64,000 nucleotides of DNA from Geosiphon pyriformis (Eukaryota > Glomeromycota > Glomeromycetes > Archaeosporales > Geosiphonaceae): contig JAAOMT010000261.1 in the NCBI GenBank assembly GCA_016748015.1, positions 13,644 through 77,643 of the forward strand. The letters are read 5' to 3'. Positions 20,744 to 33,596 of this stretch are shown here, piece after piece. The notes under the pieces were generated by a model that saw nothing but the letters and a program-made list of their open reading frames with translations, had not been told where the DNA came from and made no database searches. The translations under genes and the position numbers were made by a program. Position 1 is the first letter of the stretch. Each line of letters opens with the position of its first letter.

Positions 20744-23700
20744 GTGATTTTGTGTAGAATATTGCGACGTGTAATGTTCATGGTATTAATGTTCTCATCA
20801 AGTAGGAGGATGTTGTTTGTTGACATAGGAATTCTGGGAATTTGGTTTCAATTATTACAGAAACAAAGTTGAAGTCTAGCAATAGACCTTGAATTAGAGA
20901 TAAGTTCAATGGAATTAGAGTTTTTTTGTCTGGATTAGACAAAGAATTTTTTGGTGCTGGAGTTGCAATTATTCTGAACACGTCTTTAGCTTGTTATGTT
21001 TGTAAGATTTCTGAAGTGCCTGGTCAGCTCCTATTAGTCAAGTTGCTATTCAAGAACAAACTTTTTATGTCTATTTTGGGACTTTATGCTGAGGTGTCTC
21101 TGGCTGTTTATTTCTCTCAGGCTAATGATATCAATTCCATGATTGCTAAGGTGGTTAATGAATCCTTGTTTGTTGTTTTGGGTGGTGACTTTAATGAAGA
21201 TGGCTCTCGAAAGAGTGCTAGTTTCAGAAAGTGTTTAGATCTTGGTTTAGTCAATTCTTTAGGTGGAAGTTCTTATGTTAAAACCCCCACATGGGCTAAC
21301 TCTCAAGATGTGGCTAAAACTATTGATTTTTTGTTTGTTTCTTCGAATTTGGCTAATGTTGTGGTAAGTCACAATGTGTTTAACATTGAAAAATTTTTTG
21401 ATACTGACCATCAGGCTGTGTTTGTGGAATTGGGTGGGCTTTTGGATGTGCAACTAAACTCTTTTCACAAGCAAGCAAATAGGGACTGATAAAAGTTTGA
21501 TTTCAAGGGTGCTAATGAAGCTAAATGGAATAATTTTGAGAATGCTACATCAGCAAATACTGTGATGTTCTCAGATGAGTTTGCTGTCTCTGTTAAGTTC
21601 TCAAATTTGGATGCAATGTGGGATGTTGTTCGTAAAATTATGGTTCTCTTGGCTAATAAGGTGTTTAAAAAGAAGTGGTTTAAAGGCTTTGATGATGTTT
21701 TTACCAAGGAATCTTCAAGATATCACAAATTAAAGCTGTTGGTTTCTAAAATAGTTAAGGCTTCATGTAAAGAGAGTGCTGTAAATTTTGAGTCTTTTAT
21801 GAAGTGCTAGGTTTCTTTGGACAGTATTGGGACTTCAGCTGTTCAAAACATTGTGAATTCTGGTGCAGGCTCTGGTTGGGTTTGTTCTGCTCTTTGTGGT
21901 GCTAGAAAAGCTTATTATATGTCCAAACTTGCTGAATCTTATAGGGCTAAAGAGACAACCATCAGAGCTGCTATAGATAAAAGAATGGAGAGCTTTGAGA
22001 TTAATAAGAGTCATACTATCAGGAGTGTACTGGAGCACCCATTTCATAAAGTGATACTTAACCATCTGGTTGTTGATAATGAACTTGTTCTGGAATCCAA
22101 TTTGGTTAATTCTAAGTTTGATGTCATCATGAAAGATTGGACTAAAAAGCATTGAGTGGTTGATGATGTCTCTGGTGATTGGTGTTGTTAATATCAATCT
22201 TTGGAATATGTTTTTGATAAAGCTTTTTCAGGTGTTATGTGTTCTATTGAGTTTGATGAACTGTTTGAGATGGTTTCTTCTCTGCCTGATAATAAAACTG
22301 CTGATTTCTTAGATATATCAAATGAGTTTTGGAAACATTGTGATAAAGTAGTCCTGAATATGCTTTTGGTGCTTTTGAATTCCTGTTTGTTTAATAAATC
22401 TGTACCTAACTCTTGAAAAGAGGCCTGGGTCTCAATGATTCTCAAACTATATGAATGAAAAAGTGTTCTAATGAATATTTGACCTATTGCTTTGATTGAA
22501 ACGGTTTGTAAAATTTTTTCCAAGATTTTCTCAGATAGGATTTTGTTGGCATGCAGCATTTTTGATGTTCTTTGTGAAGACAATTTTTTTGTTTTGAAAG
22601 GTACATCAACTTAGTCTCCCATTTTTGCAATTGGTTTGGTTATTGAGAATGCTTTAGAGAAAAATCAGGAGCTTTGGTTGGTTTTACAGAATATAAGAAA
22701 GACATGATTTGGTTGGCTGAAAGCATCTCGAAAAAAGTTTAACCAGAATTAAAATGTGCAGCAAGTTCATTTGTTTTTTCAGCAGTATTTATAAGGATTG
22801 TACCAATTGCATTATAACAGATTTTGGTTTGATGAATGGCTATCAGGTACATAATAGTCTGAACCAGGAAGAGATCTTTTCCTTTTTGCTGTAATACATA
22901 TTCTATGACCCTCTGTTATGTAAAATCAAGCATTAAGAAAGTGTATATAGGTATAGGTTGAATTCTTATTTTATTTTTAAAAATGGTCACATTGAATTCC
23001 AGGCTAAACTTTTTTTTTTTTTTGCTGCTGGCACTTTTGTTGATGATATGATTTGGGTTAGTAGTAGTCAAAATGCCACTTAACACATTTTTGATGTTGC
23101 TAGTGAATCTTTTCAGATAAATAACATTTCTATAAATAATGACAAGACAATGGCCATTCTTATCAATAGCAGGGTCGACAATTCATCTTTTTCTATCAGT
23201 GGCTTGCCAATCTTTATTGCCAAAAAGGGTGAATCTCATCAGTATTTGGGTATTTTTCTTTCAATTGAGGGTTTTTCAAAGCCTAGTTTAGCTAAGGTGA
23301 ATTCAGATGTTTGTTTTTTCACCAATCTGGTTCTACGGAAGGCTGTCTCAGATAAACAGCTCTTGTATTTGGTTTCAGCAGTTCTCCATCTTATAGTTAG
23401 CTATAGAATACAGTTTAGTTTTGTTCTTGTTGGAGTGTGTAATAAGTGGGATGCTCTTATTCACAAGGGCTTGAAACTTAAATCTGGTTTACCACTCAAT
23501 TTTCTCAGTAATACAATTCATTATTCTTTCTTTTATAGTTTGAAATCTTTCTTTTAAGTTCAGTCTGAAAGTAAGATTCCCTCTCTTGTTAGTTTTGCAA
23601 ACTCTGGTGGTGTTATGGGTCACTTATTTTCTTATAGATTCCATGACCTGCAAGTTTTGTGTTGGCACCCTGTTTATCTATTGAGTTCTCCTGTTTGTAT

Positions 23701-25402
23701 TCATATCAGTGCTTCTAATAATTTCTTGGCAGGCATGATTCATGTTCTTCTTGACTGCAACTTATCTCTGGGTGGCTCTTTGGCCACTTCCTTTTGATTT
23801 CATGGTGAGATTCCAATGTCTGCTGTTCTGGATGAGTCAAAGTTTTTCAGATTTCTCCTTTTTCTTTAGTGGCACAGTATTGCCTTTGTTGACTAACTTT
23901 ATGATCATCATGGTGCTGTGTTTAATTGGTATACCTTCAAGTGTTGGAAAAAATTGGACTTTTGTGGCTCTGTTTTTGAGTGGTTCAAGCTTTCTGTTAT
24001 ATTTTTTGATGGTATGGGCTTCTTTTCCGCTCTCTTCCCACTTTTGCATGGTGTTGGTCCTTTGAACATTTTTGAATCTAGCAACTTTGTTTCTGTTTGT
24101 AATTATCTCTTACAAACTAGTGCCAGCAGCTTATCAGTATACATGGATGGATTCCTTAGTGATTTGGGCACAGCCAGCTGTAAAGCTGGTGCTGCTGCAT
24201 ATTTTGAGGATATTGGTTTGGGTTTGGGTGTTTGTGTATCGGGTTTGATGTCATCTACTTTGGCAAAGTTACAAGCTATTGTACTGGTTCTTGAGTGTGT
24301 CTCCTTATTGAGCTCTGTTCTACTTTTTTCGAATAGTCAATCTGCTTTAGACACTTGTAAATTGAAATTGAGTCTGGCACATTCTGACTTTCATAATCAA
24401 TGTTGGATCAAGCATTGTCATATAGTCAATGCTATTTACAGTAAGAATTTGGAAATCAGCTGGCATAAGGTAAAGAGTCACTCTGGCATCTCAGGTAATG
24501 AATGTGCTAACACAATTGCTGGTGCTGCTTCTCTTTCTAAGTAGCACTTTCCTCCTCATCTGGATGAACATTTTTTGATTGCCAATGGTGGGATTGTTTC
24601 TGGCAATTTCAGACATTTTGTTCATAATATTTATCGTTCAGTTTGTTGTATGCACTGGGAAGTTGAGTCTGGTTCTAAGTTTTTGGCTAGTTGTTTGCTC
24701 TCAGAGGTTAATTGGCTTTGCTTATCATTGGTGTAACATTTTGATTTGCATATAACTGCCAGTTTCACCAGCAAACTCTTGGCTGATACACACACTTATT
24801 TTATGAAAACTTTGTACTACTGGCTGCTGATTGCTGTTTGGAAGTGTCTTTATAGTAGGCTGTATCCTAGTGTGTTGTGCTTATATTGTGGTAAGGTGAA
24901 GGTGTCGGATCATGTATTTTCTTGTGAAGTTAATAAATCTGCTTGGTGGTATTTATTGGAATCTCATATAAGCTCCTGGAAAATGGTCTTTGGTCTTTCT
25001 CATTTCTCTTTGGGTGTATTGCAGCTGTTGTCTTCCTGTGTCTCTGATCCTTCTGTGTTCACAGCTCTTTATAAAGGTTTTGTTTTTGATAACTGGTTTT
25101 GCAAAGCTGTTTCCGTCTTTTGCAATCTCAAGGTTGTCAGTTTGAAGATTGTCAAATTTGTGCATTCTTTCAGTCTTGCTTTTAGAACTGATATCTAGTC
25201 AGTTTGTGCTAAGCATTGTGCTTACATGGAGAAGAATAAGTTGATTCTACTTGATAGTTCAACTCTTATCTCAGTCTTTGGTTTGGCTTCAAGGTTTTTT
25301 GCTGGTGTGGTTAAGTTGCTTGGCATTGCTGATGGTTTTGGTATTTGTTTTGGCTTCCGCAAATCCAGTTTCAGTTTATATAGCTGCATAATATTGTTCT
25401 GA
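20740..25402 (+). pseudogene. LINE-B ORF2: endonuclease, reverse transcriptase, RNase H-like
   Basis: Start ATG 20740 overlaps the ORF1 stop as ATGA. In order: AP-like endonuclease (ITETKLK near 20860, GGDFNED 21180-21200, FFDTDHQAVF near 21400), a long linker, RT (NKTADFLD, IALIET near 22490, catalytic FVDD at 23036-23047), RNase H-like domain 24130-24540 (YMDGFLSD, SNSQSALDT, KVKSHSGISGNECAN, with two expected Asp changed to Asn) and a C-terminal zinc finger CLYCGKVKVSDHVFSC (about 24880-24930). About ten stops, mostly at W, Q or R positions, and several frameshifts make it inactive. Confidence 0.88.
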
Positions 25403-25511
25403 TTGGCCCAAGTGGCTGGTCATGTGTAGAAAGTGCATAATTTACACTTAGTTTAGATCATTTCTTTGATGTATAGTATTAGGTTGTGTTTGGACCTCAC
25501 TCGTTAAATAT

Positions 25512-25526
25512 AAAAAAAAAAAAAAA
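25512..25526 (+). other. Poly(A) tail of LINE-B
   Basis: Fifteen uninterrupted A bases after TTAAATAT, directly before the resumption of the LINE-A endonuclease frame. Marks target-primed reverse transcription. Confidence 0.85.
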
Positions 25527-26938
25527 CATCAAAAAGTTTATAGATTACATTTTTGTAAATAATAATCTAATATTTACAGTCACAAGTTATAGAATCAATA
25601 TTATGTCTGAGTTTTTTGATACAAATTACAAAGCAATTTCAGTTGTAGTTAGTTTGAGTGATTTTTTAAATGCTTATTTTAATAATATTTATAAGCAAAC
25701 CAATAAAAATCAATAAAAGTTCAAGATAAAAGATGTAAATAAAATTAAATAAGTGTATTTTAAGAAATGTTCTTTTACTAAATTATTGGTAATATCAAAA
25801 ATGTTTAAGCAAACAGAAAATTTTGATAACTTAAATATAATATAAAAAGTATTAAAAAAGATTTTAGTGTATTCTGTTGATATAATGTTTTCAAAGTATT
25901 GATATAATAAATATAATTGTTCAAAAAACAAGTAGTTGTCAAAGTTTTTTAAATTAAAGCTGTTTGTTGTTAAAATTATTAAGAAATTAAACTCAGAAAA
26001 TCTTTTGAAATTTAAGTATCTTATCAAAACTTGTTTAACTATTAATAGTACTAAGACTTTTAAAGTTATCAACATAATTCAAGATGATATAAAAGTAATA
26101 GATATTATTAGACATTTATTAATAAACAAGAAAAAATATAAAAAATTTAAGTATTATAAATTAAAAAACATCTAAAAATGCTTTTATTAAAAAAACAATT
26201 AAAAAACATATGAAAAATTTTTGTTTTAACAAAAAATATATGATTAAAATTGGTTTGAATTACTTGGTAATTAAAAATAATTAGTAATAAATTTAGATAA
26301 AATAAAACTTAAGATTAATAAAATTATAAAAAATTGAATATAGAAACAGTTTATGTTTTTAAAGACATTTAATCTTTGGTTTTGTTAATATATGCTTTTT
26401 TTGGTATAATAAAAAAGATTAACATAGAAAAACTAATGCTAATAGTTAATAATTTACCTAATAGCAAAGCTGTTAGACTGTTTAAAATATTAAATAAGCT
26501 TTAAAAGCATTGTAATAATATTATTATGAAGTGCTTTTTGGTTTTGTTGAATTTTTATTTGTTTTTAGACAATGTTTTAGCTCTTTAAAAAAAGATGTGA
26601 GTTTCAATAATTCCCAAGTTTTATAAATGAAATGATATTTTAATAAACACTTAACCAATTGTATTAATTAAAACAACCAGAAAAATTTTGTTTAAAATTT
26701 TTTTTAATTAGATCTCTTTAACATATAGCAATTCAATGTTTTTTACAGTAATAATTTTTTAGTGTTAAAAGATATGTTAATTCAGCCTCTTATTTTTGCT
26801 ATTGGGTTAATTGTTAAAAATACTCTGAAAAAAAATAGTAAGCTTTAATTAATCTTGTAAAATATGCATAAAACTTATAATTTGATGAGATGTTATTATC
26901 TGAAAACTAACTTATAATACATTAAAATATATAACTGG
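25527..26938 (+). pseudogene. LINE-A endonuclease C half and RT N half
   Basis: KKFIDYIFVNNNLIF and FFDTNYKAI match the LINE-B endonuclease end (D-H changed to N-Y). The spacer region then continues to an RT start, including LVLQN-like sequence at 26850. Interrupted by LTR-A at 26939 and resumes at 27813. Stops throughout; strongly AT-shifted. Confidence 0.72.
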
Positions 26939-27812
26939 TGTTATGGTTTAAGAATTTAGCAAAAGAATTATAAAAATAATATAAACTATTCAATCATAAT
27001 ATAGCGCAGTAATAATCTTAGAAAGATAATGATTAACATAGTAGCAAACATCATCTTGTGATAGTAGCAAGCACCAGTTTACAATAGCAGCCAACACCAA
27101 CTGGTGATAGCAGCAAACACCAGATTGAAATATCAAAAAGAAAGTATTACAATGTGTTTTCTTATAGAACTACAAACATGTATATATACAGTAGCTTTAA
27201 TATTGGGAAAAAACAAACAAGTAATAAAAATCATAACTTATCAAGCAATAGATCCAATTTTATCTAACAAACTTCATTTTAAATCATACTTTCAAATTAA
27301 ATATCTCAAGAAACCTTTAAATTAAAAAGAAATGAAAAAGAATATTTAAAACTGAATTATTACAACCCAAAGTATTAAGAAACTTACTTGTATTATTTAT
27401 TGAATAAAACTAACATTCATCAACTAAATCCCTTGGAAGAATAATCCTTGATCAAGATTATTCACATTGTTACTAATTAATAAAAGCTTTATTGTAAGAA
27501 TTAGAAAAAGTGCTAAAGACTATTAACATTTTGTGTTTTTAGATTAGAGAAACATATCAGGCAATTGCAAAGATAGCCTTAGAGAAGACCCCAGATAGTG
27601 GGTAGATTTCAGTTCAGCCTCTGAGAAGGAGTACATAAACACACACAACAATCAGGAATTGAAGAATAACTTGTATCGCAACATTAAAAAGAAAGCCTTC
27701 AGTATAACAGTGACATTATCACACAAATAGAATTGAGAAACTCACGAAAGACTGATTGCAATTAAAATGGGATATCAGCAATTAAATATAACAAGAAAAC
27801 CATCCCATAACA
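26939..27812 (+). repeat. Solo LTR-A, best preserved copy (874 bp)
   Basis: TGTTATGGTTTAAG at the start and CCATCCCATAACA at the end (inverted termini TGTTATGG/CCATAACA). CTGG flanks both sides (26935-26938 and 27813-27816); the base before it is A on both, so 4 or 5 bp. It holds a 4 x 23-bp array (27038-27129) and a TATATATA box at 27181. No internal sequence. Confidence 0.88.
27038..27129 (+). promoter_or_regulatory. LTR-A U3 array, 4 x 23 bp
   Basis: Units at 27038, 27061, 27084 and 27107, each of the form ATAGYAGCMARCAYCA plus seven variable bases. Ends about 50 bp before the TATA-like box. Likely enhancer repeats; the role is inference. Confidence 0.7.
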
Positions 27813-28682
27813 CTGGTTTATTAAGTTTTTTGACAATATATATAGGAACAAAATCAATAAGATAATAACAAATTTTGGGCTTTTTAATAATTACAAAATA
27901 CATGATAAGTTAGATTAAAATAAGATTTTTTCTTTTTTTCTTTGGATAAATTTTTATAATCTTTTTTTATGTAAGATTAAAAAACATAAACACTTATGTA
28001 AATATCAATTTAATATTAAGTTTGTGGCCAAAACTAACAGAATAGAAAATAATAAAGAAAAAACATCTTTTTTGTTACAAATATCTTTATTAATAATACA
28101 ATTTAGATTAGAAATAGCCAAACTTTTACTTAATATATTTTAAACATTACTAATAAGTTTTTTGATATCAATAATATTTCAATTAATAATAAAAAAACTA
28201 TGGCTATTTTTATTAACCAAAGTATTAAAACTGTATTACTTATAATTAATAACTTGCTAATTTCAATTGCAAAAAAAAGTAAATTGCACAAATATTTGGG
28301 AATTTTTTTATTAATTAAAAATTTTTTTAAATCCAGTTTAGCTTAAGCTTATTTTAATATTAGGTTTTTTGTCAATGTAGTATTAAAAAAAGCAATTACA
28401 TATAAACAGTTCTCTTATTTAATGTCAGTTATCTTACAATTCATAATTAAATATCAATTATAATTTAGTTTTATATCATTAAATATGTATTATAAATAAG
28501 ATATAGTAGTCAGAAAAAGTTTCAATAAAGCTTTGCATTATTTTTTTTTATATGGTTTAAAATTTTTTAAACAAGTATAGTTTAAAAAAAAATTGGCTTT
28601 AGTTATTGTATTTTTTAATGCTTTAGATATTTTTAGGTGTTTATTTGATTATTAGTTCTTAAATTTGCAGATTCTAAGATGG
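27813..28682 (+). pseudogene. LINE-A RT middle and C-terminal part
   Basis: Collinear with LINE-B 22.8-23.7 kb: FGLFNNYKIHDKL, then FVAKTN, the NNISINNKKTMAIFIN block and KYLGIFLLIK. The FVDD box is degraded. It is interrupted at 28683 by gypsy-B inside the segment matching LQVLCW of LINE-B. Confidence 0.72.
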
Positions 28683-29552
28683 TGTTATAGGTAATTATTT
28701 GGGGTCTCAAAGCAAATAACAAACCTGTAACTTGGTGCTCAATTAATATAAGAATGTCAGTAATATTTGAAGGTTGTTTGTATCTAAAGGTCTTTGAAAT
28801 CTGAAGGTTTGAATTGAAGTTTTTTGTATAGTAGACAGAGATTCAATAGTGTCTCAGTAGCCTCTCAGAATCGCAATTCCATCAAATTTTTTTCTCAGCA
28901 TAGTGGCTGGTAATCTGGCAAAGATGCCTTTCTGGTAAGCTATTCTTAAATTATCAAACTTTATATCCTTTCTTTGGGGTCTTTTACCAGGTTATTCTTG
29001 ACATTGATAACTCAACACTTTATTCTTTAGTTAATTAGTTAACAACAAGAAATAACAAAAGAAAATAAAAGAAAATTAAAGAAATAAGCCAAGACAATAA
29101 ATATTAATATCCTATCAATAGCTGTAATTAAGAGCTATTGTTCCAGCATGGTTAAGTATCAGTTACTATCAACATAAAGTGTTAATAGTGAAGAATAAAT
29201 TGAGATAGTGAATAGTTATTTATTGATATTTGTGAATAAAAAGGTTGCTTAAATTAAATCTAAACTGCAAGATTCTTTTTTTTTACTTCTAATGCTATCA
29301 TTATATATACATAATTGAAATTTCTCAATTCTTTAATTCTTCACACCAGAAATCTTGCAATTCCTGGAATTCTGCAATTTCTTTGAGAGGAATCCTGAAA
29401 TTCTGAAATCTTGTGATTTCTTATATAAAAATCCTGAAATTCTTGGAATCCTGCAATTCCTTTAAAAAAATTCTGGAATTCCATATTTGCTATGGCTACT
29501 TCTGATTGGCTAATTTATATGCTAATATACTTCTTATATTCTATAAATAACA
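28683..29552 (-). repeat. LTR-B, 3' LTR of gypsy-B (870 bp)
   Basis: Plus-strand reading TGTTATAGGTAATTATTTGG to CTATAAATAACA. A 39-40-bp tandem array (29351-29485, AATCCTGAAATTCT-type units) lies upstream, in element sense, of a TATATATA box near 29300. Related copies: 47654-48494 and 52939-53766. Confidence 0.87.
29351..29485 (-). promoter_or_regulatory. LTR-B U3 array, 3.4 x 39-40 bp
   Basis: Units begin at 29351 (40 bp), 29391 (39), 29430 (39) and 29469 (partial). Each has AATCYTG.AATTC.-.GGAATYCTG-type words. The same array is recognisable at 48322-48425 and 53578-53700. Placed about 40 bp from the TATA-like box in element sense. Confidence 0.65.
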
Positions 29553-30290
29553 TTATATTCTTCTTTTTAATATTAAGCTCTATTAAGATCTCCTAATTTT
29601 AATTCTCCATCTTTGAGTATTTCTTGAACTTCTTTTTCAAGAATTACTTGTGTTATCTTGTTCTGTAATTTTTCAAATTGGGCATTGGTTATTTTTCTTA
29701 TTTGGTTAATAGTAATGGAGTCCATTGCTGGATTGAGTAAGATTTCAGGTTGGTCTTGAAATCTGATTTGTAGTCAATAGATGGCTTGTGCTTATGTGGT
29801 TAGATTGTTTTTTCTCACAAATTGTTTCAGTCGTTATAATATTTTTGGGTCAAATAATCACTTTGTCTAATCCATATATAAGTTCTGAATATTTAAGTGT
29901 TGTCCCAAGTGGAAATAACAAAAATTCTTTAGAAATTCTTGTATCTACCAATTTTAAGTTTCTTTGGTTAATTCTTGATATGGTGTGACTCTTGTTGGTT
30001 CTTCTATTGCCACTTTTACTTTTAGTATTATTTTGTTAATAGTGTTTTCTGGTTTCCTCTGTACTTTGTATTGGAGTCTTTTTCTGATATCTTTGTATTA
30101 AATAGTTTGTTGGTTGATAATAATTTCCATATTTTATTGTTAAATTAGTTGAAAGAGTTGTTGTGCTAACAAGTAAATGTTGTCAGTAATTTCTATTTTT
30201 CTGATGTTTTTTGTCACATCTACCATGTTTTTATATTCTTCTAGTTGTTTAATTTGATGTGTTGGTATCAATGATAATGATTGGTTCTAA
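29553..30290 (-). pseudogene. Gypsy-B ORF3 (env-position gene, unknown function)
   Basis: Between integrase and the 3' LTR. The end reads FEKLQNKITQVILEKEVQEIL then GELKLGDLNRA on the minus strand, like the C-terminal region of ORF3 in gypsy-C (FQQFSDQI..IIL) in placement and style. The upstream part is broken by stops. Boundaries are approximate. Confidence 0.55.
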
Positions 30291-31600
30291 ATTCTGTAAA
30301 ATCTTATCTGGTTGGACTAGTATTCTTTGTACTTTTAATTGTGGAATATTACTGATAAGTGATGACACCATATGGTGATATGGTTTCAGTTAATCATTAT
30401 GTGCTGTTTTAATTAAAATTTTGTTGTTCAACCTTAATTTATAAGCTCCATTTTCTAGAATTTTTTCTATGTGAAATGGTCTGTTCCATTTGAGGTCAAA
30501 TTTTCCACTCTATTGTTTTTCTACTTTAATATAATATAAAAGTACTTTGTCTCCAATTCTGAATTCGACTGGTTTATCTGGTAATTGGTTATTGTGTCTT
30601 TTTTTTTGTTTTTTTTGTGATTTTTGGATGTTATCAGCTGCTCTTCACCATTTGTTTTCTAGTGTTTTCATTAAGTCATATGTTTTTCTCAACAATGTTC
30701 TTTGAAAATTTTCTTTTGTTATTGGTTCTGTTAGATATGTTTTGACTTCTATTTCAACTGGTAATATTGCTGTTTTACTGTATACTAATTCAAATGGTGT
30801 TGTTTGTGTAGTGTCTTGCTTCATTGTCTAATAAGCAAATAATACTAATAGTATAAACAAATCTCATTTGTTCTGGTTTTCTTGGCTAATTTTGGCAATT
30901 GCTTCATATAATGTTCTGTTAAATCTTTCAACTAACCCATTGGTTTGTGAATAGTATAGTAATAATAATGATCTTTTGATTCCAAATCTTTGACTTAATT
31001 CTGTTAATATTCTATTTACAAAGTAAGTTCTTTGATCTAATAATAGTTTTTTTGGACATCCATATTAACAAATTAGATCTTGATGAACAAATTTAACAAT
31101 GGATTCTGCATCTGCTCTTTGAATGGCTTTTGTTTTTGGCCACTTAGTAAGATACTTTATGACTACTGTAATGTATCTGTTGCCTCTGCTGGTTATGGTT
31201 AATGGTCCAACTAAATCAATTTCAATGTGATTAAATGGTTGTCCTACTTTAATTGGTTTTAATGGTTTACTTGGTCTTGTTTCTCCTCTTTTTTGACAAG
31301 TATTACAATTTTGAACATATTAGATGATGTCTGGATATATTAATGGCCAATAATATTTTTTTCTGGTTCTTTTTATGGTTGTTTCTTTATGAAAATGTCC
31401 TGCTGTTGGGTCTGAGTGCATGTTAAATAATATTGTTTCTTTCTCCAGTTCTGTAATTACTCTGGTTGGTTGATCTGAATTCTTTCTGTTTTTCCAATAA
31501 AGTATATTTTGGTAAGTAATAAAGTATTTGGATTGTTGTTTGATATGGCTTCATTTTTTTGAAGATAATTTCTTTTTGAACTGCTGGATATTAATATAAT
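30290..31600 (-). pseudogene. Gypsy-B integrase
   Basis: Minus-strand reading gives the HHCC zinc domain (HSDPTAGHFHKETTIKRT, CNTCQKRG), the DDE core (IDLVGPL; LLLDQRT; NGLVERFNRTL keeps the Glu) and the GDKVLLY plus KILENGAYKLRLNNK C-terminal domain. Interrupted by several stops, mostly at W or Q codons. Confidence 0.85.
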
Positions 31601-31639
31601 GTTAGAGTTGTTGATACTTTTATATATTTATTTTTTGTT

Positions 31640-32110
31640 ATATTTTTGGTTTAAAATGTTTTTAGATTTGTTTCATTTATGACAAACCATCAGCATTTCT
31701 GTTTTCTTTTCCCTTTTTATAATGTACTGTATAATTAAACAATGAAAGTTCTATTTTTCATCTGGCATAGCAATTATCTCCAAATTTTTGCTTTTGAATT
31801 GAAGTCAATTCTTTATAATTAGTGTAAACATTAAACTTTTGACTCAAGTATTTTTTTCATTTGATAACAGCCTAATAGATAGCTAAGTGTTCTAGTGCTG
31901 GAATTATATAGTTCTTTTTAGTTAAACTTAAGCTTCTGCTGACATAAGCTATTGGGTGTTCTCATTCATCTGGTTTTTTCTGAAATAGTATAGCTCTTAA
32001 TGCTTGACCAGATGCATTAGTAGTAATAATGAATGGTTTGCTGTAATCTGGATAAATTAATACTGGGACTTGAATAAGTTTTCTTCTTAGTATGTCAAAG
32101 GTTTTTTGTT
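31640..32110 (-). pseudogene. Gypsy-B RNase H
   Basis: YPDYSKPFII, TNASGQALRAIL (Asp of TDASG changed to Asn), AYVSRSLS, ALEHLAIYWAV and HYKKGKENRNADGLS give a retroelement RNase H. Continuous with RT on its right and integrase on its left. In-frame stops present. Confidence 0.82.
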
Positions 32111-32120
32111 GGGTTTCAGT

Positions 32121-32640
32121 TCATTTGTATTTGGTGTTCTTTATTTGGAGTTGGTGTAATGGTTGAGCTATTTTAGAAAAGTCTTTGATAAAGTGGCAGT
32201 AGTATTCAGCAAATCCCAAAAATGCTCTTAATTCTATAAGATTATTTAATACTGAAAAGTTTTTAACAATCTCAATCTTATCTGGATCTATTTTGATACT
32301 ATTTTTGCTCACAACATGCTCCAAAAACTTGAGTTTAGTTTTTTTAAAGAAATACTTGTTTGCATTTAATTTTAATCTAGCTCTTCTTAGTCTTTCAAAT
32401 ACTTGTTAAAGATAGTATAAATAATTATTAAATGTTTTGAAAAACATGTTGGTGTCATCCAGATATACAACTACTAATTTCCATAATAGTTTGGTATAGA
32501 CAATTTCCATGAGTTATTGAAATGTTGCTGGAGCATTCATCAAGCCAAATGGCATTATTTCAAACTCAAAATTTCCTTTTCAAGTTGTAAAAGCTGTTTT
32601 TTCTTTATTTTCTGGTTTCATGGCTACTTGCCAGTAATTA
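32121..32640 (-). pseudogene. Gypsy-B RT, C-terminal half
   Basis: NYWQVAMKPENKEKTAFTT, FEIMPFGLMNAPATFQ and VVYLDDTNMFF (catalytic YLDD intact), then LGFAEYYCHFIKDFSKIAQPL. The N-terminal half is at 42466-42960: the gypsy-C insertion cut the gene in the LDLDS/NYWQ stretch, and removing the insert with one CTGT copy restores the frame. Confidence 0.87.
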
Positions 32641-32644
32641 CTGT

Positions 32645-33595
32645 TGTTACCAGTGGAATTTTAGCTATTAATTAGCATGAAATTATCTTCATAATTCTTA
32701 TTATTAAGTAACATATTATTATCATTTCAATTATTACTTATTAATTAGCCAAATTATCAAATATTATTACTCAATCAATAATCCGATTTGTACTATAGAA
32801 ATTAAGATAATCAAATTACACAATACCCTGAACCATTTAATATAATCAAAATTCGCCGAAATTAATGAAAAATAATTCGTAGAAATAACTTGTAGTTTGC
32901 CGAAATGTATCTTTAGTTCACCCAAATTATAGAAAAGAGAAAAGTGCAAGTTCAAAGACTAGTACTACAACAAGTTGTATAAAAGAAGAGCTTTTTTCTT
33001 CAAAAAAAAATATTTTCTCATAGTATCTTATCATAGTATCTTACTTTAGATATCTTAATTGAAACAAATCACTCTTTACAAAATCAAATAAAAATTAAAT
33101 ATTTGAAAACCAAATTCTTAAATTATTACACTTGAAATTTTCTCAACACAATTAACGTTTTGAAATTGATTAGCTATCAATTTCAATAAACTGTTAGTGA
33201 CTCCAGGCCTGGATAAAAAACGTTTCTCTTGATAAAATTCTATTTCTTTTATATTTCTTTTATTTTCTTTTATTTTTTTATTACAATCATTAGGGTAGCC
33301 TATAGACGAGATTCCTGTAGAAGAGTTGACTTTCATAGTAAAGTAACTACACATTTTAGTGAGCTTCCAGATGAGCAATTCCTGGGAAAAAGTTGACATT
33401 TACTACAACATAACTACACAAAGTAACTGGCACGGAATTGGCCATTTCACTTATAAGCCCAGCAGTTCAAATTATAGGAGATAATTTGAAGGTAAATTCA
33501 ATTACTGGAGGCCCAACTACTTCCTGGAAACGTAAATTCACAGCAAATCAACATTACCAACATTTAAGAAAAGAGACCAAAAACCTCTGGTAACA
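32645..33595 (+). repeat. LTR-C, 5' LTR of gypsy-C (951 bp)
   Basis: TGTTACCAG to CTCTGGTAACA. The shortened GCCGAAA array spans about 32850-32935; TATA box TATAAAAG near 32980. The gag frame begins inside its 3' part. Confidence 0.92.
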
Positions 33596-33596
33596 T

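Larger units (their letters stand above)
18655..25526 (+). mobile_element. LINE-B: full-length, moderately decayed non-LTR element
   Basis: A 6.9-kb element with a 5' UTR (18655-18785), ORF1, an overlapping ORF2 and a poly(A) tail at 25512-25526. It is inserted in the endonuclease gene of LINE-A: reading before and after it rejoins that gene. A target duplication is blurred (A-rich sequence before 18655, AACATCAAAAAG after the tail). Apparently the youngest LINE here, since its GC content is highest. Confidence 0.88.

Noticed and set aside
26939-27812. Non-autonomous DNA transposon
   Set aside because: Terminal inversion is short, ends are TG...CA, flanking duplications are 4-5 bp, and it has a U3-like array followed by a TATA box: this is a solo LTR.
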